Numbered from the stretch's first letter, positions 9,938 through 19,447 are shown. The stretch: DNA of 64,000 bases from Humibacillus xanthopallidus (GCF_006717145.1 NZ_VFQF01000001.1:1860001-1924000), one strand, 5' to 3'. Program-made: numbers and translations. The notes: generated by a model from the letters alone, not told the origin.

Positions 9938-12124
9938 TCAGATGGAAGGGGCCCTGGGCCCGACGCGATCGTGAACGGCTGATGGCGCTCGCCCGGCCCC
10001 GTGGCGCAGCAACCCTGCCAGCTCGAACCATCCCGTCGACGGGAGGTAGGCCCGGGTCAGGGCGACGCCGATGCGAGGCAACGCGGCCTCGTCCGGGTAG
10101 AGAAGGTGGAGCGGTTCGGCGCGAGGCTGGAACTTGGCCTTGAAGCCCTGGAGGGACCGGAAGCCGTAGAGCGGCTCGAGCTGCGCGCCGAGACGGTCGA
10201 GAAAGGCCTCGACCGGACGTCTCGTGCCGTCCGCGGCGGTCCGGGCCAGGGGTGCGGCCGACAGCGAGACGACCGTGCACCCCTCCTCGCGCAGCTCGAG
10301 GCAGGTCCGGGCGATGAGCAGCTCCATGACGCCCCGGAAGCCGTCCGGACGACGGCGCATGACGTCGAGGGTCCAGCCCACGAGGCGGCCGTCACCGGAG
10401 CGGTGGATCGGCATCCACGACGTCACCCCATGCACCACCCCGTCGGCGTCGACGGCCAGGCTGACCCGCACGTGGGGGTCGAGGGCCTCCTCGACGCCTC
10501 CGAGTGTGAAGCCGAGCTCGGGCAGGCCTTTGTCCTCGACCCACTGCGTCGAGATCGTCTCGACCTGGGTGCGCCACCGCGCAGGCATCCCCGCGAGCGG
10601 GCCGAGGTGCACCTCGATGCCGCGCTTCGACGCCTGGTTGAGGGCGGTGCGCACGTACTGCCACACCCTGCCCCGGAAGTCGAGCGACACCAGATCGATG
10701 ACGGCCTCCTCGGCGACCTGGAGCGAGGTCCAGCCGAGCCGGTGCGCGGCCACCCGGGTCGGCTCGGTGGCGGCGAACAGGCAGGGCACGAGCCCCTCGC
10801 GCCGAGCCTGCTTCGCGAAGGCCGCGAGCAGCTCGACCGGGTCGCCCGCACCGACCGGGTCGCCCAGGCCCAGGGCGACCCCTGCGTGCACCCGGTGGGC
10901 GAGGTAACCCCGGTCGGCGGCGCCGCCCGTGAACCACCTGTTCTCGGGCCAGGTGGTCATCCAGGCCAGCCGGCTGCTCGCGCCGTGTGCCACGAGGCAC
11001 CGCACGGCCGCGTCGTGCTCGGCTGCGTCGGCCGGGCGGAGCAGGCTGCCGCGCAGCAGCCCGGAGCGCCGGCGGGACGGGACGGCGCACGCGCGGTGAC
11101 CCGCCAGGAGCACGGCAAGGCCCACGAGGTCGAGGGCCGCGTTGTCGACGAGCGCAGGCCAGCACGAGTGGTCGGCCGCGAAGAGCGCGGCCGTGACGGC
11201 CACCTGTCCGCAGGTCACGGCCGCGGTGACGGCCACGGCAACCCACCAGGCGTGGCGGCTCCCCCGGTACACCGCTCGGGCCAGCACGACGAAGACGAGG
11301 CCGTGCAGCAGCGCACCGCCCGGTGGCCCGTGCACGGCGTGGACGGCCAGCACCCGCACGGTCGGCTCGGGGCCGGCGAGTGGCCCACCCACCGGGCTGA
11401 GCGACGACACGGCCGCGGCCAGGCCGCTCACGGCGAGGAACCCGCTGCTGAGGCGGCGGTGGTCGCGCCGGGTCAACGGGCGCGGACGCAGTCGAGGCAG
11501 ACGCCCGAAGCAGAGCGGACCGACGCCGAGGCCGACCACGACGGCCGCGGCGTGGTCGACCTGGGCCAGCCCCCCGGCATACAGCAGCGTCAGGCCCACC
11601 CAGCCGACGAGGGCCAACCTGAGCCGCCCGCGCCAGGGCAATGCCAGCCCCGCCGTGGCAGCTGCGGCCGCACCGAAGAGGCCGGTGAGCGGTCCGAGGT
11701 CGAGGTCATTGGCGACCCCGACGGCCCAGTCCCAGCCCGTCGACGCGGCCCACGCGAGCGCGGCCGCCGCGGCCAGCACGCCAGCCAGCTGGCAGGCGAC
11801 GCCGACGACCAGCGCGCGGAGCGAGCCGAGCATCCGCTCGGCGAAGCCCGCGAGCACGACGAGCGCCACCGTCACGGCGACGTGGGTCCGCAGGTCGGGA
11901 AGCAGGACGGAGCCCGACAGCAGCGTCCACCACTGCCCGGACGCGAACGCAGGCAGGCCGTAGCCCTGCTCGGCCGCGAGGGCGCGAGCGGCGTCGCTGC
12001 CCCAGAGCGCCCCCGTGGCCGCGCTGACGGCGAGGACCAGCGAGAGCAGCGCAGTGGTCAGTGGGAACCGGACGTGCGTGTGCGACGTGGTCTCCACCAT
12101 GCGGGGCTGCACCGCCGTGGGCAT
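9938..12124 (-). CDS. Multi-spanning membrane protein with DUF2156 (MprF-like) acyltransferase domain
   Basis: About 728 aa. Residues 15-400 are hydrophobic, with some ten membrane segments (for example FPLTTALLSLVLAVSAATGAL and LRTHVAVTVALVVLAGF); the first part resembles the rhomboid-like fold. The cytosolic C-terminal half matches DUF2156: TTWPENRWFTGG, LGDPVGAGDPVE, SLDFRGRVWQYVRTALNQA, and MELLIARTCLELREEG. This is the fold of phosphatidylglycerol lysyltransferases, so an aminoacyl-phospholipid role is plausible but unproven. The frame stays open upstream to 12772 inside the helicase gene. I use the ATG at 12124, just before the first hydrophobic stretch; its ribosome site is weak. Confidence 0.75.
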   Translation of the reverse strand: MPTAVQPRMVETTSHTHVRFPLTTALLSLVLAVSAATGALWGSDAARALAAEQGYGLPAFASGQWWTLLSGSVLLPDLRTHVAVTVALVVLAGFAERMLGSLRALVVGVACQLAGVLAAAAALAWAASTGWDWAVGVANDLDLGPLTGLFGAAAAATAGLALPWRGRLRLALVGWVGLTLLYAGGLAQVDHAAAVVVGLGVGPLCFGRLPRLRPRPLTRRDHRRLSSGFLAVSGLAAAVSSLSPVGGPLAGPEPTVRVLAVHAVHGPPGGALLHGLVFVVLARAVYRGSRHAWWVAVAVTAAVTCGQVAVTAALFAADHSCWPALVDNAALDLVGLAVLLAGHRACAVPSRRRSGLLRGSLLRPADAAEHDAAVRCLVAHGASSRLAWMTTWPENRWFTGGAADRGYLAHRVHAGVALGLGDPVGAGDPVELLAAFAKQARREGLVPCLFAATEPTRVAAHRLGWTSLQVAEEAVIDLVSLDFRGRVWQYVRTALNQASKRGIEVHLGPLAGMPARWRTQVETISTQWVEDKGLPELGFTLGGVEEALDPHVRVSLAVDADGVVHGVTSWMPIHRSGDGRLVGWTLDVMRRRPDGFRGVMELLIARTCLELREEGCTVVSLSAAPLARTAADGTRRPVEAFLDRLGAQLEPLYGFRSLQGFKAKFQPRAEPLHLLYPDEAALPRIGVALTRAYLPSTGWFELAGLLRHGAGRAPSAVHDRVGPRAPSI

Positions 12125-12238
12125 GCCATGTGAGAGACCGGTCAGGGCCCACGTGATACGCGCCGCGCCGTCTCCAGCCGCACACGTTCGAGCAGGTGGC
12201 GCACCGTATGCCGTGTGCAGACGGCCCCGACGTGAGCG

Positions 12239-12260
12239 CACGGCCCCGAGCGGGGCCGTG
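12239..12260 (-). terminator. Hairpin terminator after the DEAD/DEAH-type helicase
   Basis: A ten-base inverted repeat (CACGGCCCCG / CGGGGCCGTG, 12239-12248 and 12251-12260) begins 20 bases past the stop at 12280. In practice eight or nine pairs would close a four- to six-base loop. Confidence 0.6.
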
Positions 12261-12279
12261 AGCGCCGAACGGCGGGCGG

Positions 12280-14040
12280 CTAGCGGCGACCGACGAGCCA
12301 GAGGCGGATCTTCTCGATCCGCTCGGCGACCTGCTCCGACGAGGCGGCCGCGAGGTCGGGGCCGCCGCAGACCCGGCGCAGGTCCATGTGCACGTTGGCG
12401 TGCGGCAGTCCCTTCTGGCGCGCATAGGTCGAGACGAGCTTGTTGAGCTCTTTGCGCTGGGCGGCCAGCGCCCGGTGCGCGGCCACCGGCATCGGCGCCT
12501 CTGCGCCCTTGGGTGCCTTCTTGACCTGGCGGCTCTGCCGCTCGCGCAGCAGCGCCGAGACCTGGTCGGGCTCGAGGAGGCCCGGCAGGCCGAGGTACTC
12601 CTCCTCGTCCTCCGACCCGACCTGTGCGTGCATGCCCCACTGCTGCTTGTCGAAGAGCACGTGGTCGAAGTGGGCGTCGGACTCGAGGGCCTCGAAGGCA
12701 CCTTCGTCGAGCGCCCCGCTCGCCTTCTCGGCGCGGTTCGCGTCGTCGATGAGGCTCTGCTCCTGCGCCCACAGCTCGCCGATGCCGTCGTCCTCGCGCT
12801 TGCGGTCGAGCACGTGGTCGCGCTGCTCCTCGAGGCGTGAGGCGTGGTCGAGCACGACCGGCACCGAGGGCAGGAAGACCGAGGCGGTCTCGCCGCGCTT
12901 GCGGGCCCGCACGAAGCGGCCGACCGCCTGGGCGAAGAAGAGCGGCGTCGAGGTGGACGTCGCGTAGACGCCCACGGCCAGGCGGGGGACGTCAACCCCC
13001 TCCGACACCATCCGCACGGCGACCATCCACCGCTCGTCGCTCGCGCCGAAGTCCTCGATGCGCTTGCTCGCGCCGAGGTCGTCGGAGAGGACGACGGTCG
13101 GGGCCTCGCCGGTCAGCTGACGGAGGATGGCGGCATACGCCCTCGCCTGCGTCTGGTTGGAGGCGATGACGAGGCCACCGGCGTCGGCGACGTGGCGGCG
13201 CACCTCGGTGAGCCGGCGGTCGGCGGCGGTCAGCACCGCGGGGATCCACTCCCCCTTGGGGTCGAGCGCCGTGCGCCAGGCGTGCGCGACGAAGTCGCGG
13301 GTCATCGGCTCGCCGAGGCGAGCCTCGAGCTCGTCGCCGGCCTTGGTGCGCCAGCGCATGCTGCCGCCGTAGGCCATGAAGAGCACGGGTCGCACGACGC
13401 CGTCGCGCAGCGCTTCCGCGTAGCCGTAGGTGTAGTCGCTCGCGCTGACGAGCGCGCCCTCGGCGTCGAGCTCGTAGGTGACGAACGGGATCGGGGAGGT
13501 GTCGGACCGGAAGGGCGTGCCGGTGAGCGACAGTCGCCGCTCGGCGGGATCGAACGCCTCACGTATGCCGTCGCCCCAGCTCTTCGCGTCGCCGCCGTGG
13601 TGCACCTCGTCGAGGATGACGAGCGTGCGCCGGCTCGTCGTCAGCTCGCGGTGCAGCGCCGGGCGCGACGCCACCTGGGCGTAGGTCACGGCGACGCCGT
13701 GGTAGTCCTCGCTGTGCCGGCCCACGCTGTTGCTGAACTTCGGGTCGAGGCTGATGCCGACCCGCGCCGCCGCGTCGGCCCACTGGGTCTTGAGGTGCTC
13801 GGTCGGCGCGACGACGGTGATCCGCTGCACGATGCCGGCGCTCAGCAGCTCGGTGGCGACGCGCAGGGCGTAGGTCGTCTTGCCCGCGCCGGGCGTCGCG
13901 ACGGCGAGGAAGTCGCGCGGAGAGGCGGCGAGGTAGCGGTCGAGGGCTTCCTGCTGCCACGCCCTCAGCTTGCTGGCGGTGCCCCAGGCCGCCCGCTCCG
14001 GAAAGGCGGGTGAAAGGTGGAATGCAGCCCCTGAACTCAT
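12280..14040 (-). CDS. DEAD/DEAH-type superfamily 2 helicase
   Basis: This is a 586-aa two-RecA-fold helicase. Motif I is VATPGAGKTT at residues 48-56, motif II LVILDEVHHGG, motif III SLTGTPFRSD, and the second fold has MVSEGVDVPRLAVGVYATS and the arginine finger stretch QAVGRFVRARKRG. The C-terminal 150 residues are charged (KREDDGIGELWAQ) and of unknown role. It resembles the actinobacterial XPB/type III restriction-like DNA helicases found alone in the chromosome. ATG 14040 is used because the frame upstream to 14316 crosses a hairpin. Role in repair or nucleic-acid remodelling is inferred; no nuclease motif is seen. Confidence 0.85.
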   Translation of the reverse strand: MSSGAAFHLSPAFPERAAWGTASKLRAWQQEALDRYLAASPRDFLAVATPGAGKTTYALRVATELLSAGIVQRITVVAPTEHLKTQWADAAARVGISLDPKFSNSVGRHSEDYHGVAVTYAQVASRPALHRELTTSRRTLVILDEVHHGGDAKSWGDGIREAFDPAERRLSLTGTPFRSDTSPIPFVTYELDAEGALVSASDYTYGYAEALRDGVVRPVLFMAYGGSMRWRTKAGDELEARLGEPMTRDFVAHAWRTALDPKGEWIPAVLTAADRRLTEVRRHVADAGGLVIASNQTQARAYAAILRQLTGEAPTVVLSDDLGASKRIEDFGASDERWMVAVRMVSEGVDVPRLAVGVYATSTSTPLFFAQAVGRFVRARKRGETASVFLPSVPVVLDHASRLEEQRDHVLDRKREDDGIGELWAQEQSLIDDANRAEKASGALDEGAFEALESDAHFDHVLFDKQQWGMHAQVGSEDEEEYLGLPGLLEPDQVSALLRERQSRQVKKAPKGAEAPMPVAAHRALAAQRKELNKLVSTYARQKGLPHANVHMDLRRVCGGPDLAAASSEQVAERIEKIRLWLVGRR

Positions 14041-14076
14041 AGACCGCCCACCGTAGCCGGTCCTCCTGACCGACAT

Positions 14077-14109
14077 GCCGAGGCCCCACCGGGTTGGCGG
14101 GGCCTCGGC
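14077..14109 (-). terminator. Hairpin terminator of the M43 metalloprotease gene
   Basis: An 11-bp perfect stem (GCCGAGGCCCC at 14077-14087, complement at 14099-14109) with an 11-base loop lies 60 bases after the metalloprotease stop. It separates that gene from the helicase downstream on the same strand. Confidence 0.65.
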
Positions 14110-14168
14110 CGAGATGGTATGCGGCCCAGCGGGTTTCGCTCCGCAGCCGCGGTGAGTGGCTGGCTGGG

Positions 14169-15113
14169 TCAGGCGCGGTAGGCAGTCCACTGCGCCTGCA
14201 TGCGCGAGACCTGGCCGGCCGTGAAGGTGTTCATGCAGGTGTCGTAGGTGTAGTCCATGAAGTTCTTGATCGGGTCGAGGCCCGGGCTCGTGCACGTGTC
14301 GCGGCCGACGGGGCACTGGTAGGCGGGGCTCGCCTCGGCCGGGGTGTCGCTCACGTAGTCACCGGAGCCCGCGCAGCCGCCCTGGAAGGTGTGGTAGAGC
14401 CCGAGCCAGTGACCGACCTCGTGCGTCGCCGTGTCACCCAGGTTGTAGTTCGTCGCGGTCCCGCCCGGCAGCGACTCGTTCAGCAGGACGACGCCGTCCT
14501 GGTCGGTGATCTTCGACTTCGGGAAGGTCGCCCAGCCGAGCAGGCCCTGGCCGATGTTGGCGGCGTAGAGGTTGAGGTCGGCCTTGGTGCCCTTGTAGAG
14601 CGCCGACTTCATGCTCTTCTCGGCGCGGCTGCCGGGCGTCACGGTGAACCACGACGAGTTGTTCGTGACGTCGCTGCCCGCGAGCACGAAGCTGAAGCCC
14701 GAGCCGGAGTAGGCGGCGTTGAGCACGTCGATCTGCTTGGCGATCTGCGTCGGGCTGATCGCACCGGCGCTGCCGCTCGTGATGGTGTGGAAGTAGACCT
14801 TGATGGTGGCGCTGACGAGCGCCGCGGAGCCGGCACCCGGCTTGGCGAGCTTGCCCGACGAGTCGCGCGTCAGGCCCTTGGCAGCGAGGGCGCGGGTGAG
14901 GTCTGCCTCGCTCGCCCGGACCTCGGCCGCGGTGAGGTGGTTCGTGTCCTTGGCGCCGTGCATCGCCCGCGCGTCTGACGCGCCGACGGCGTGCGGGTCG
15001 AGGCAGGCGGCCGGCGTCGCACCGTCGGCGACGGGCGAGGCGAAGGCCGGCGCGCCGAGGCTCGCGGCCACGAGGGCCAGCGGCGCCGCGAGGGCGAGGG
15101 AGCGAAACTTCAT
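14169..15113 (-). CDS. Secreted zinc metalloprotease, M43 (pappalysin/cytophagalysin-like)
   Basis: This 314-aa protein starts with a Sec signal peptide ([20 protein letters not shown], cleavage after AFA). The extended zinc site [11 protein letters not shown] near residue 228 gives HExxHxxGxxH, and the methionine-turn region is [12 protein letters not shown] near the C-terminus, as in metzincins. Cysteines in [18 protein letters not shown] and DTCM probably form disulfides outside the cell. A propeptide of about 100 residues precedes the catalytic domain. A protease of extracellular proteins is expected; the substrate is unknown. The gene is alone and ends with its own hairpin. Confidence 0.88.
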   Translation of the reverse strand: MKFRSLALAAPLALVAASLGAPAFASPVADGATPAACLDPHAVGASDARAMHGAKDTNHLTAAEVRASEADLTRALAAKGLTRDSSGKLAKPGAGSAALVSATIKVYFHTITSGSAGAISPTQIAKQIDVLNAAYSGSGFSFVLAGSDVTNNSSWFTVTPGSRAEKSMKSALYKGTKADLNLYAANIGQGLLGWATFPKSKITDQDGVVLLNESLPGGTATNYNLGDTATHEVGHWLGLYHTFQGGCAGSGDYVSDTPAEASPAYQCPVGRDTCTSPGLDPIKNFMDYTYDTCMNTFTAGQVSRMQAQWTAYRA

Positions 15114-15240
15114 GGGTGACCTCTTTCGTCCGATCGGTGCCGTCTGGCACGTCCTTCACGGACTCTAGGAGGCGCGACGCAGCCGTTTCGGACGAGCGCG
15201 AGTAAAGACTGCGTAAGGAATGCGGCCCGGACGGGCCGGC

Positions 15241-15576
15241 TCAGGAACCGCCGGAGCCGCCCTTGTCGCCATCGCCGCCGTCCTGCGGGTCACGCAGGCC
15301 GTCGTAGATCTCCTTGCAGACCGGGCAGACGGGGAACTTCTGTGGGTCGCGCCCCGGCACCCAGATCTTGCCGCAGAGCGCGACGACGGGCTCACCCGAC
15401 AGGGCACTCTCGAGGATCTTCTCCTTGCGCACGTAGTGCGAGAAGCGCTCGTGGTCGCCGGGCTCCTGGAGCTCCTCACGAACCTCCTCGCGCTCGATCG
15501 TCGCCGTGCTCGTGCCGCGCAACGGCTGGGGCTCGAACGGGTCGGACTCGAACGGGTCGGGGGGCATCGTGCTCAT
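15241..15576 (-). CDS. DUF3039 domain protein
   Basis: This 111-aa acidic protein is characteristic of Actinomycetota. Recognisable features are GDHERFSHYVRKEKI, then GEPVVALCGKIWVPGRDP and FPVCPVCKEIYDGL. The Cys residues (one in ALCG, a CxxC pair in PVCPVC) suggest bound metal. The last 15 residues are Gly/Asp/Ser-rich. Function is not known. The start overlaps the stop of the racemase-like gene by four bases (ATGA at 15573-15576), so the two are translationally coupled. Confidence 0.85.
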   Translation of the reverse strand: MSTMPPDPFESDPFEPQPLRGTSTATIEREEVREELQEPGDHERFSHYVRKEKILESALSGEPVVALCGKIWVPGRDPQKFPVCPVCKEIYDGLRDPQDGGDGDKGGSGGS

Positions 15577-16469
15577 TCGACGAGTCTAGCCGCGGGCCGA
15601 GCGGCGGGAGCGACTGCTCCTGACGGGGCGGCGAGGGCATTCGGGCGCCGGTCCGAGCCGGCGTCGAGGAGGCGGGTGCCGGCCGCGTAGGCACGCCACG
15701 ACTCCGGGGCCGGGCCGGGGCGACCGCTCTGCAGGACCGCCTCGATGCCGGCCCGGGGCGCGGTGGGATCGGGCTCGAGGCCGATTCGGCGCAGCGTCTG
15801 GCGGGCGACCGCGACCGGGGAGTCGAAGACGCTGACGTCACCGAGGGCGGCGACGATGCGCTCGGCCACGAGACCGTAGTGCGTGCACCCGAGCACGAGA
15901 GCGCGCACTCCAGCGGGAGTGTGCGAGACGGCATACGCGATGCACTCGTCGACCGCGTCGACATCACCCGACTCGATCGCCTCGGCGAGCCCCAGTGCGG
16001 CGACAGGGTGGGTCTCGATGTCGGCGGCGAAGGCGTCGACGAGCCCCCGGAGGTAGTCGCTCGACGTCGTCGCCGCCGTCGACCAGACGGCGACGGGGCC
16101 GCCGGTCGCGGCTGCGGGCCGGATCGCCGGAACCGTGCCGATGACCGGGATGCCGGGCTCGAGCTCGGCGCGCAGCGCGTCGAGGCCGTGGATCGACGCG
16201 GTGTTGCAGGCGACGACCACGGCATCGGGCCGGTGGGGCAGCGTCGCGCGCGCCGACTCGAGGATGAGGCGCTCGACGTCGTCCGGCGTGCGCGGACCGT
16301 AGGGCATGTTGTCGGGGTCGAGCGACAGCACGAGACCGAGGTCGGGGCGCAGCGAGTGCAGGGCGTCTGCATAGCCGAGAAGCCCGAGACCGCTGTCCAC
16401 CAAGGCAACTCGCCTCGTGGTGGCAGCGGACCGGGCTCGGCCCTGCGGGTCGGTGTCGGTCACCGGCAT
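15573..16469 (-). CDS. Glutamate racemase-like (Asp/Glu racemase family)
   Basis: This 298-aa protein has both catalytic cysteines of the family: VVACNTASIHG (near residue 86) and VLGCTHYGLV (near residue 192), plus the Asp-Ser of VDSGLG at the N-terminus and a PYGPRTP loop. MurI makes D-glutamate for peptidoglycan. The glycine-rich N-terminal loop differs from standard MurI (GLGLLGYAD instead of GVGGLSV), so this may be a paralogue with another role; a canonical murI elsewhere would show this. The start overlaps the yqgE stop (TGATG) and its end overlaps DUF3039, forming a three-gene operon. Confidence 0.75.
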   Translation of the reverse strand: MPVTDTDPQGRARSAATTRRVALVDSGLGLLGYADALHSLRPDLGLVLSLDPDNMPYGPRTPDDVERLILESARATLPHRPDAVVVACNTASIHGLDALRAELEPGIPVIGTVPAIRPAAATGGPVAVWSTAATTSSDYLRGLVDAFAADIETHPVAALGLAEAIESGDVDAVDECIAYAVSHTPAGVRALVLGCTHYGLVAERIVAALGDVSVFDSPVAVARQTLRRIGLEPDPTAPRAGIEAVLQSGRPGPAPESWRAYAAGTRLLDAGSDRRPNALAAPSGAVAPAARPAARLVE

Positions 16470-17047
16470 CAGTTCATCGTCGGGTCGTCGGGGAAGTTTG
16501 CGACGTAGGCCAGGCTGTCGCGCTGGCGCCGCAGCACGGTGCGCCAGAGGCCGTCAGGGTCGGCCGTGAAGGGGTCGCGACCCTCGGCGTCGACGACGTA
16601 CCAGTCGCCGCGCAGGATCTCACCCTCGAGCTGCCCCGACTCCCAGCCGGAGTAGCCCGCGAAGATCCGCATGCCCGCGAGCTCGGCCGCGACGACCGGC
16701 GTCGGCACGTCGAGGTCGACGAGACCGAGCGAGCCGAAGAGCCGGCGGACCCCCAGCGGCTCCGGCACGTCGCCGGGCACCGTCACCAGGCCGAGCGCCG
16801 ACGACGTCGAGACGGGTCCGCCCTGGAAGAGGACGTGCGGCGCGGTGACGACGCGCTGCCAGCCCGGGAGCACCGAGTCGACCTCGGCAGTCAGCGGCTT
16901 GTTGAGCACGACGCCCTGGGCGCCGGCCTCGTCATGGTGGAGCATGAGGATCACGGACCGGTGGAACACCTCACCCTCGACCGAGGGTGTCGCCACGAGA
17001 AGGCGGCCGGTGTGGAAGGTGGAGCTCACACTCCAAGCCTTCCACAC
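16469..17047 (-). CDS. YqgE/AlgH family protein
   Basis: This protein of up to 192 aa has the family pattern GRLLVATPSVEG, FHRSVILMLHHDEAGAQGVV LNKP (read in two pieces), FQGGPV, and RIFAGYSGWESGQLEGEI. Structures of the family are known but the biochemical function is not. The annotated GTG at 17047 has a poorly spaced GGGAG; the GTG at 17029, seven codons in, fits family alignments better, so the true N-terminus may be VSSTFHTG. It is the first gene of a tightly overlapping unit with the racemase-like and DUF3039 genes. Confidence 0.85.
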   Translation of the reverse strand: MWKAWSVSSTFHTGRLLVATPSVEGEVFHRSVILMLHHDEAGAQGVVLNKPLTAEVDSVLPGWQRVVTAPHVLFQGGPVSTSSALGLVTVPGDVPEPLGVRRLFGSLGLVDLDVPTPVVAAELAGMRIFAGYSGWESGQLEGEILRGDWYVVDAEGRDPFTADPDGLWRTVLRRQRDSLAYVANFPDDPTMN

Positions 17048-17065
17048 CGCTCCCGCGGCCGTACG

Positions 17066-19447
17066 TCAGTAGCGGGCGCCGCGGCGCTCGGGCCGGTCGT
17101 CGGAGCCCCAACGGGTCACGAGGCCGTCGCTGCGGTCCCCGCGACGACCACGTCGGTCATCGCCGCCACGGCGGTTGTCGTCGCGACCCCCGGAGTGTTG
17201 AGGACGGTGACCGCCACGCGCGCCCGCGGCCTGACGCGGACCGCGCGAGCCGGCCGGCCCCCGACGGTGCGCCTGCGGACCTGCGATGAGCCGCTGGAAG
17301 TCGCTCTCGTCGATCGCCACACCCGAGGGCGTCGTCGCGCCGGTCGCCGCGATGACCGCGTCGCCGGGCGAGGCCTTGACGGGAGAGATGTCGAGACCGG
17401 CGTCCTTCAGCTGACGCTCCATCGTCTTGCGCTGGTGCGGCAGCGCCAGCGTCACGACGGTGCCCTTGTCACCGGCGCGGGCGGTGCGGCCCGAGCGGTG
17501 GAGGTAGTCCTTGTGGTCGGCCGGCGGGTCGACCTGCAGGACGACCGACACGTCGTCGACGTGGATGCCGCGCGCCGCGACGTCCGTGGCGACGAGCACC
17601 GGCAGGGTGCCGTCACGGAAGGCGCCGAGGACGCGGTTGCGCTGGCCCTGGTTGAGACCACCGTGCAGCGCCGCTGCCATGACGCCCTGCTCGCGCAGCT
17701 GGAGCGCGATGCGGTCGGCGCCGAGCTTGGTCCGGCAGAACACGACGGTGCGACCCTCACGGTTCGCGACCTCGGCCGTGATGACCTTCTTGTGCTGCGG
17801 GTCGATGAGCAGGACGTGGTGGTCCATGCCCTCGACCGAGGCGGTCGCGTCGTTCGTCGAGTGCGTCACCGGGTCGGTGAGGTACTTCGCGACGAGGTCG
17901 TCGATGCCGCGGTCGAGCGTCGCCGAGAAGAGGAGGCGCTGGCCGTCGGCCGGGATCTTGTCGAGGCTCGTCGTGATCTCGGCCATGAAGCCCATCTCGG
18001 CCATGTGGTCGGCCTCGTCGAGCACGGTGATGGCGATGTCGTCCATCTCGACCGCACCGCGCTCGAGCAGGTCGTTGAGACGGCCCGGCGTCGCGATGAG
18101 GATGTCGACGCCCTTGTTGAGGGCGTTGATCTGCGTCGTGTAGCTGAGGCCACCCGCCACGAGCTTGTGACGCAGCCCGACGACGTGCACGAGGGGCTCG
18201 AGCGCGTCGGAGATCTGCATCGCGAGCTCGCGCGTCGGCGTGAGGATCAGGGCGTGCGGCTTGCGCGGGCGACGCGGCAGGTCGGCCTCGAGCAGACGGG
18301 CGATGAGCGGCAGGCCGAAGGCGAGCGTCTTGCCCGAGCCGGTCTGGCCGCGGCCGAGCACGTCACGACCTGCGAGCGCGTCGGGGATCGTCGCGGTCTG
18401 GATCGGGAAGGGCGTCGTGATGCCCTCACGGGCGAGGCGCTCGACGACGCGCTCGGGCAGACCGAGGGCGGCGAAGCCGTTGTCGGCGGCCACGTCGACC
18501 GGGCCCTCGCTGACGTCGGCGCGGGTTGACTTGGTCCAGGTGTCGGCGTCCATGCGCTCGGCCTCGGCATCATCGAAGGTCGCGGGCGCACGGTTGGCGT
18601 CGCGGTCGAAACGGGGGCGGTCGAACGAGCGGCGCTCGTCGCGGCGCTGGTAGCCACCGGTGCCACGGTCACCGCGGTCATTCCGGTCGCTGCGCGCACC
18701 GCGGTCGTATGCCGGCCGGTCGTCGCGACGCTGGTAGCCACCCGTGCCGCGGTCAGCGCGGTCACCGCGGTCGCTGCGCGCACCGCGGTCGTATGCCGGC
18801 CGGTCGTCACGACGCTGGTAGCCGCTGGTGCCGCGGTCGTCACGGTTGTACGACGGACGGTCATCGCGACGCTGGTAGCCGCTGGTGCCCCGGTCGTCAC
18901 GGTTGTAGGACGGGCGGTCATCGCGGCGCTGGTAGCCACCGGTGCCGCGGTCGTCACGGTTGTACGACGGACGGTCATCGCGGCGCTGGTAACCGCCGGT
19001 GCCGCGGTCGTCACGGTTGTACGACGGACGGTCGTCACGACGCTGGTAACCGCCGGTACCGCGGTCGTCGCGGCGCTGGTAACCGCCCGTGCCGCGGTCG
19101 TCACGGTTATACGACGGACGGTCATCACGACGCTGGTAGCCACCGGTGCCCCGGTCGTCACGGTTGTACGACGGACGGTCGTCACGACGCTGGTATCCGC
19201 CGGTGCCGCGGTCGTCACGGTTGTGGGAGGGACGGTCGGACGAGCGGTGCTCGTCGCGGGGCGCGCGCCACTCACGGCCACCGACGTGGCTGGTGCCGGC
19301 CGAGGCCGGACGCGACGGGGAGCCGCCGTGCGACGACGGGCCCTGACCGCGGTGCGGCTTCTTCGTGGCGGAGGCCTTGGCGGCCTTCTTCTCGGTGCTC
19401 CAGCGGGCCTTCTTGGGCGCGCCGGCGGATGACTTGCTGTTGGACAT
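17066..19447 (-). CDS. DEAD-box RNA helicase with long RG-rich repeat domain
   Basis: This is a 793-aa helicase. Residues 1-70 are basic and low-complexity, about 70-280 hold ten GYQRR repeats, and the helicase core spans about 320-720. Core motifs are GRGQTGSGKTLAFG (I), PTRELAMQ (Ia), TPGRLND (Ib), VLDEADHMAE (II), FSATLD (III), FCRTK (IV) and HRSGRTARAG (VI). A basic tail (GGHRPQHSGGRDDNRRGG) follows. Such enzymes unwind structured RNA in cold adaptation, ribosome assembly or decay, and the RGG/YxRR-like repeats should bind RNA or drive condensates. A 5' region of about 290 bases separates it from VanZ, long enough for leader-based control. Confidence 0.92.
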   Translation of the reverse strand: MSNSKSSAGAPKKARWSTEKKAAKASATKKPHRGQGPSSHGGSPSRPASAGTSHVGGREWRAPRDEHRSSDRPSHNRDDRGTGGYQRRDDRPSYNRDDRGTGGYQRRDDRPSYNRDDRGTGGYQRRDDRGTGGYQRRDDRPSYNRDDRGTGGYQRRDDRPSYNRDDRGTGGYQRRDDRPSYNRDDRGTSGYQRRDDRPSYNRDDRGTSGYQRRDDRPAYDRGARSDRGDRADRGTGGYQRRDDRPAYDRGARSDRNDRGDRGTGGYQRRDERRSFDRPRFDRDANRAPATFDDAEAERMDADTWTKSTRADVSEGPVDVAADNGFAALGLPERVVERLAREGITTPFPIQTATIPDALAGRDVLGRGQTGSGKTLAFGLPLIARLLEADLPRRPRKPHALILTPTRELAMQISDALEPLVHVVGLRHKLVAGGLSYTTQINALNKGVDILIATPGRLNDLLERGAVEMDDIAITVLDEADHMAEMGFMAEITTSLDKIPADGQRLLFSATLDRGIDDLVAKYLTDPVTHSTNDATASVEGMDHHVLLIDPQHKKVITAEVANREGRTVVFCRTKLGADRIALQLREQGVMAAALHGGLNQGQRNRVLGAFRDGTLPVLVATDVAARGIHVDDVSVVLQVDPPADHKDYLHRSGRTARAGDKGTVVTLALPHQRKTMERQLKDAGLDISPVKASPGDAVIAATGATTPSGVAIDESDFQRLIAGPQAHRRGPAGSRGPRQAAGARGGHRPQHSGGRDDNRRGGDDRRGRRGDRSDGLVTRWGSDDRPERRGARY
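18641..19236. repeat. 57-bp in-frame tandem repeat in the helicase gene
   Basis: About ten copies of a unit of roughly 57 bases (19 codons, consensus DDRPSYNRDDRGTGGYQRR) run in tandem. Copy four is shortened to eleven residues. Copies seven and eight have GTSG in place of GTGG. The two copies nearest the core are longer and carry inserted DRGARSD-type blocks. Third-position differences between copies show some age, while the central copies are almost identical in DNA. Confidence 0.9.

Noticed and set aside
18641-19236. CRISPR array
   Set aside because: The periodic 57-base repeats are in frame within a helicase gene, contiguous and without unique spacers.
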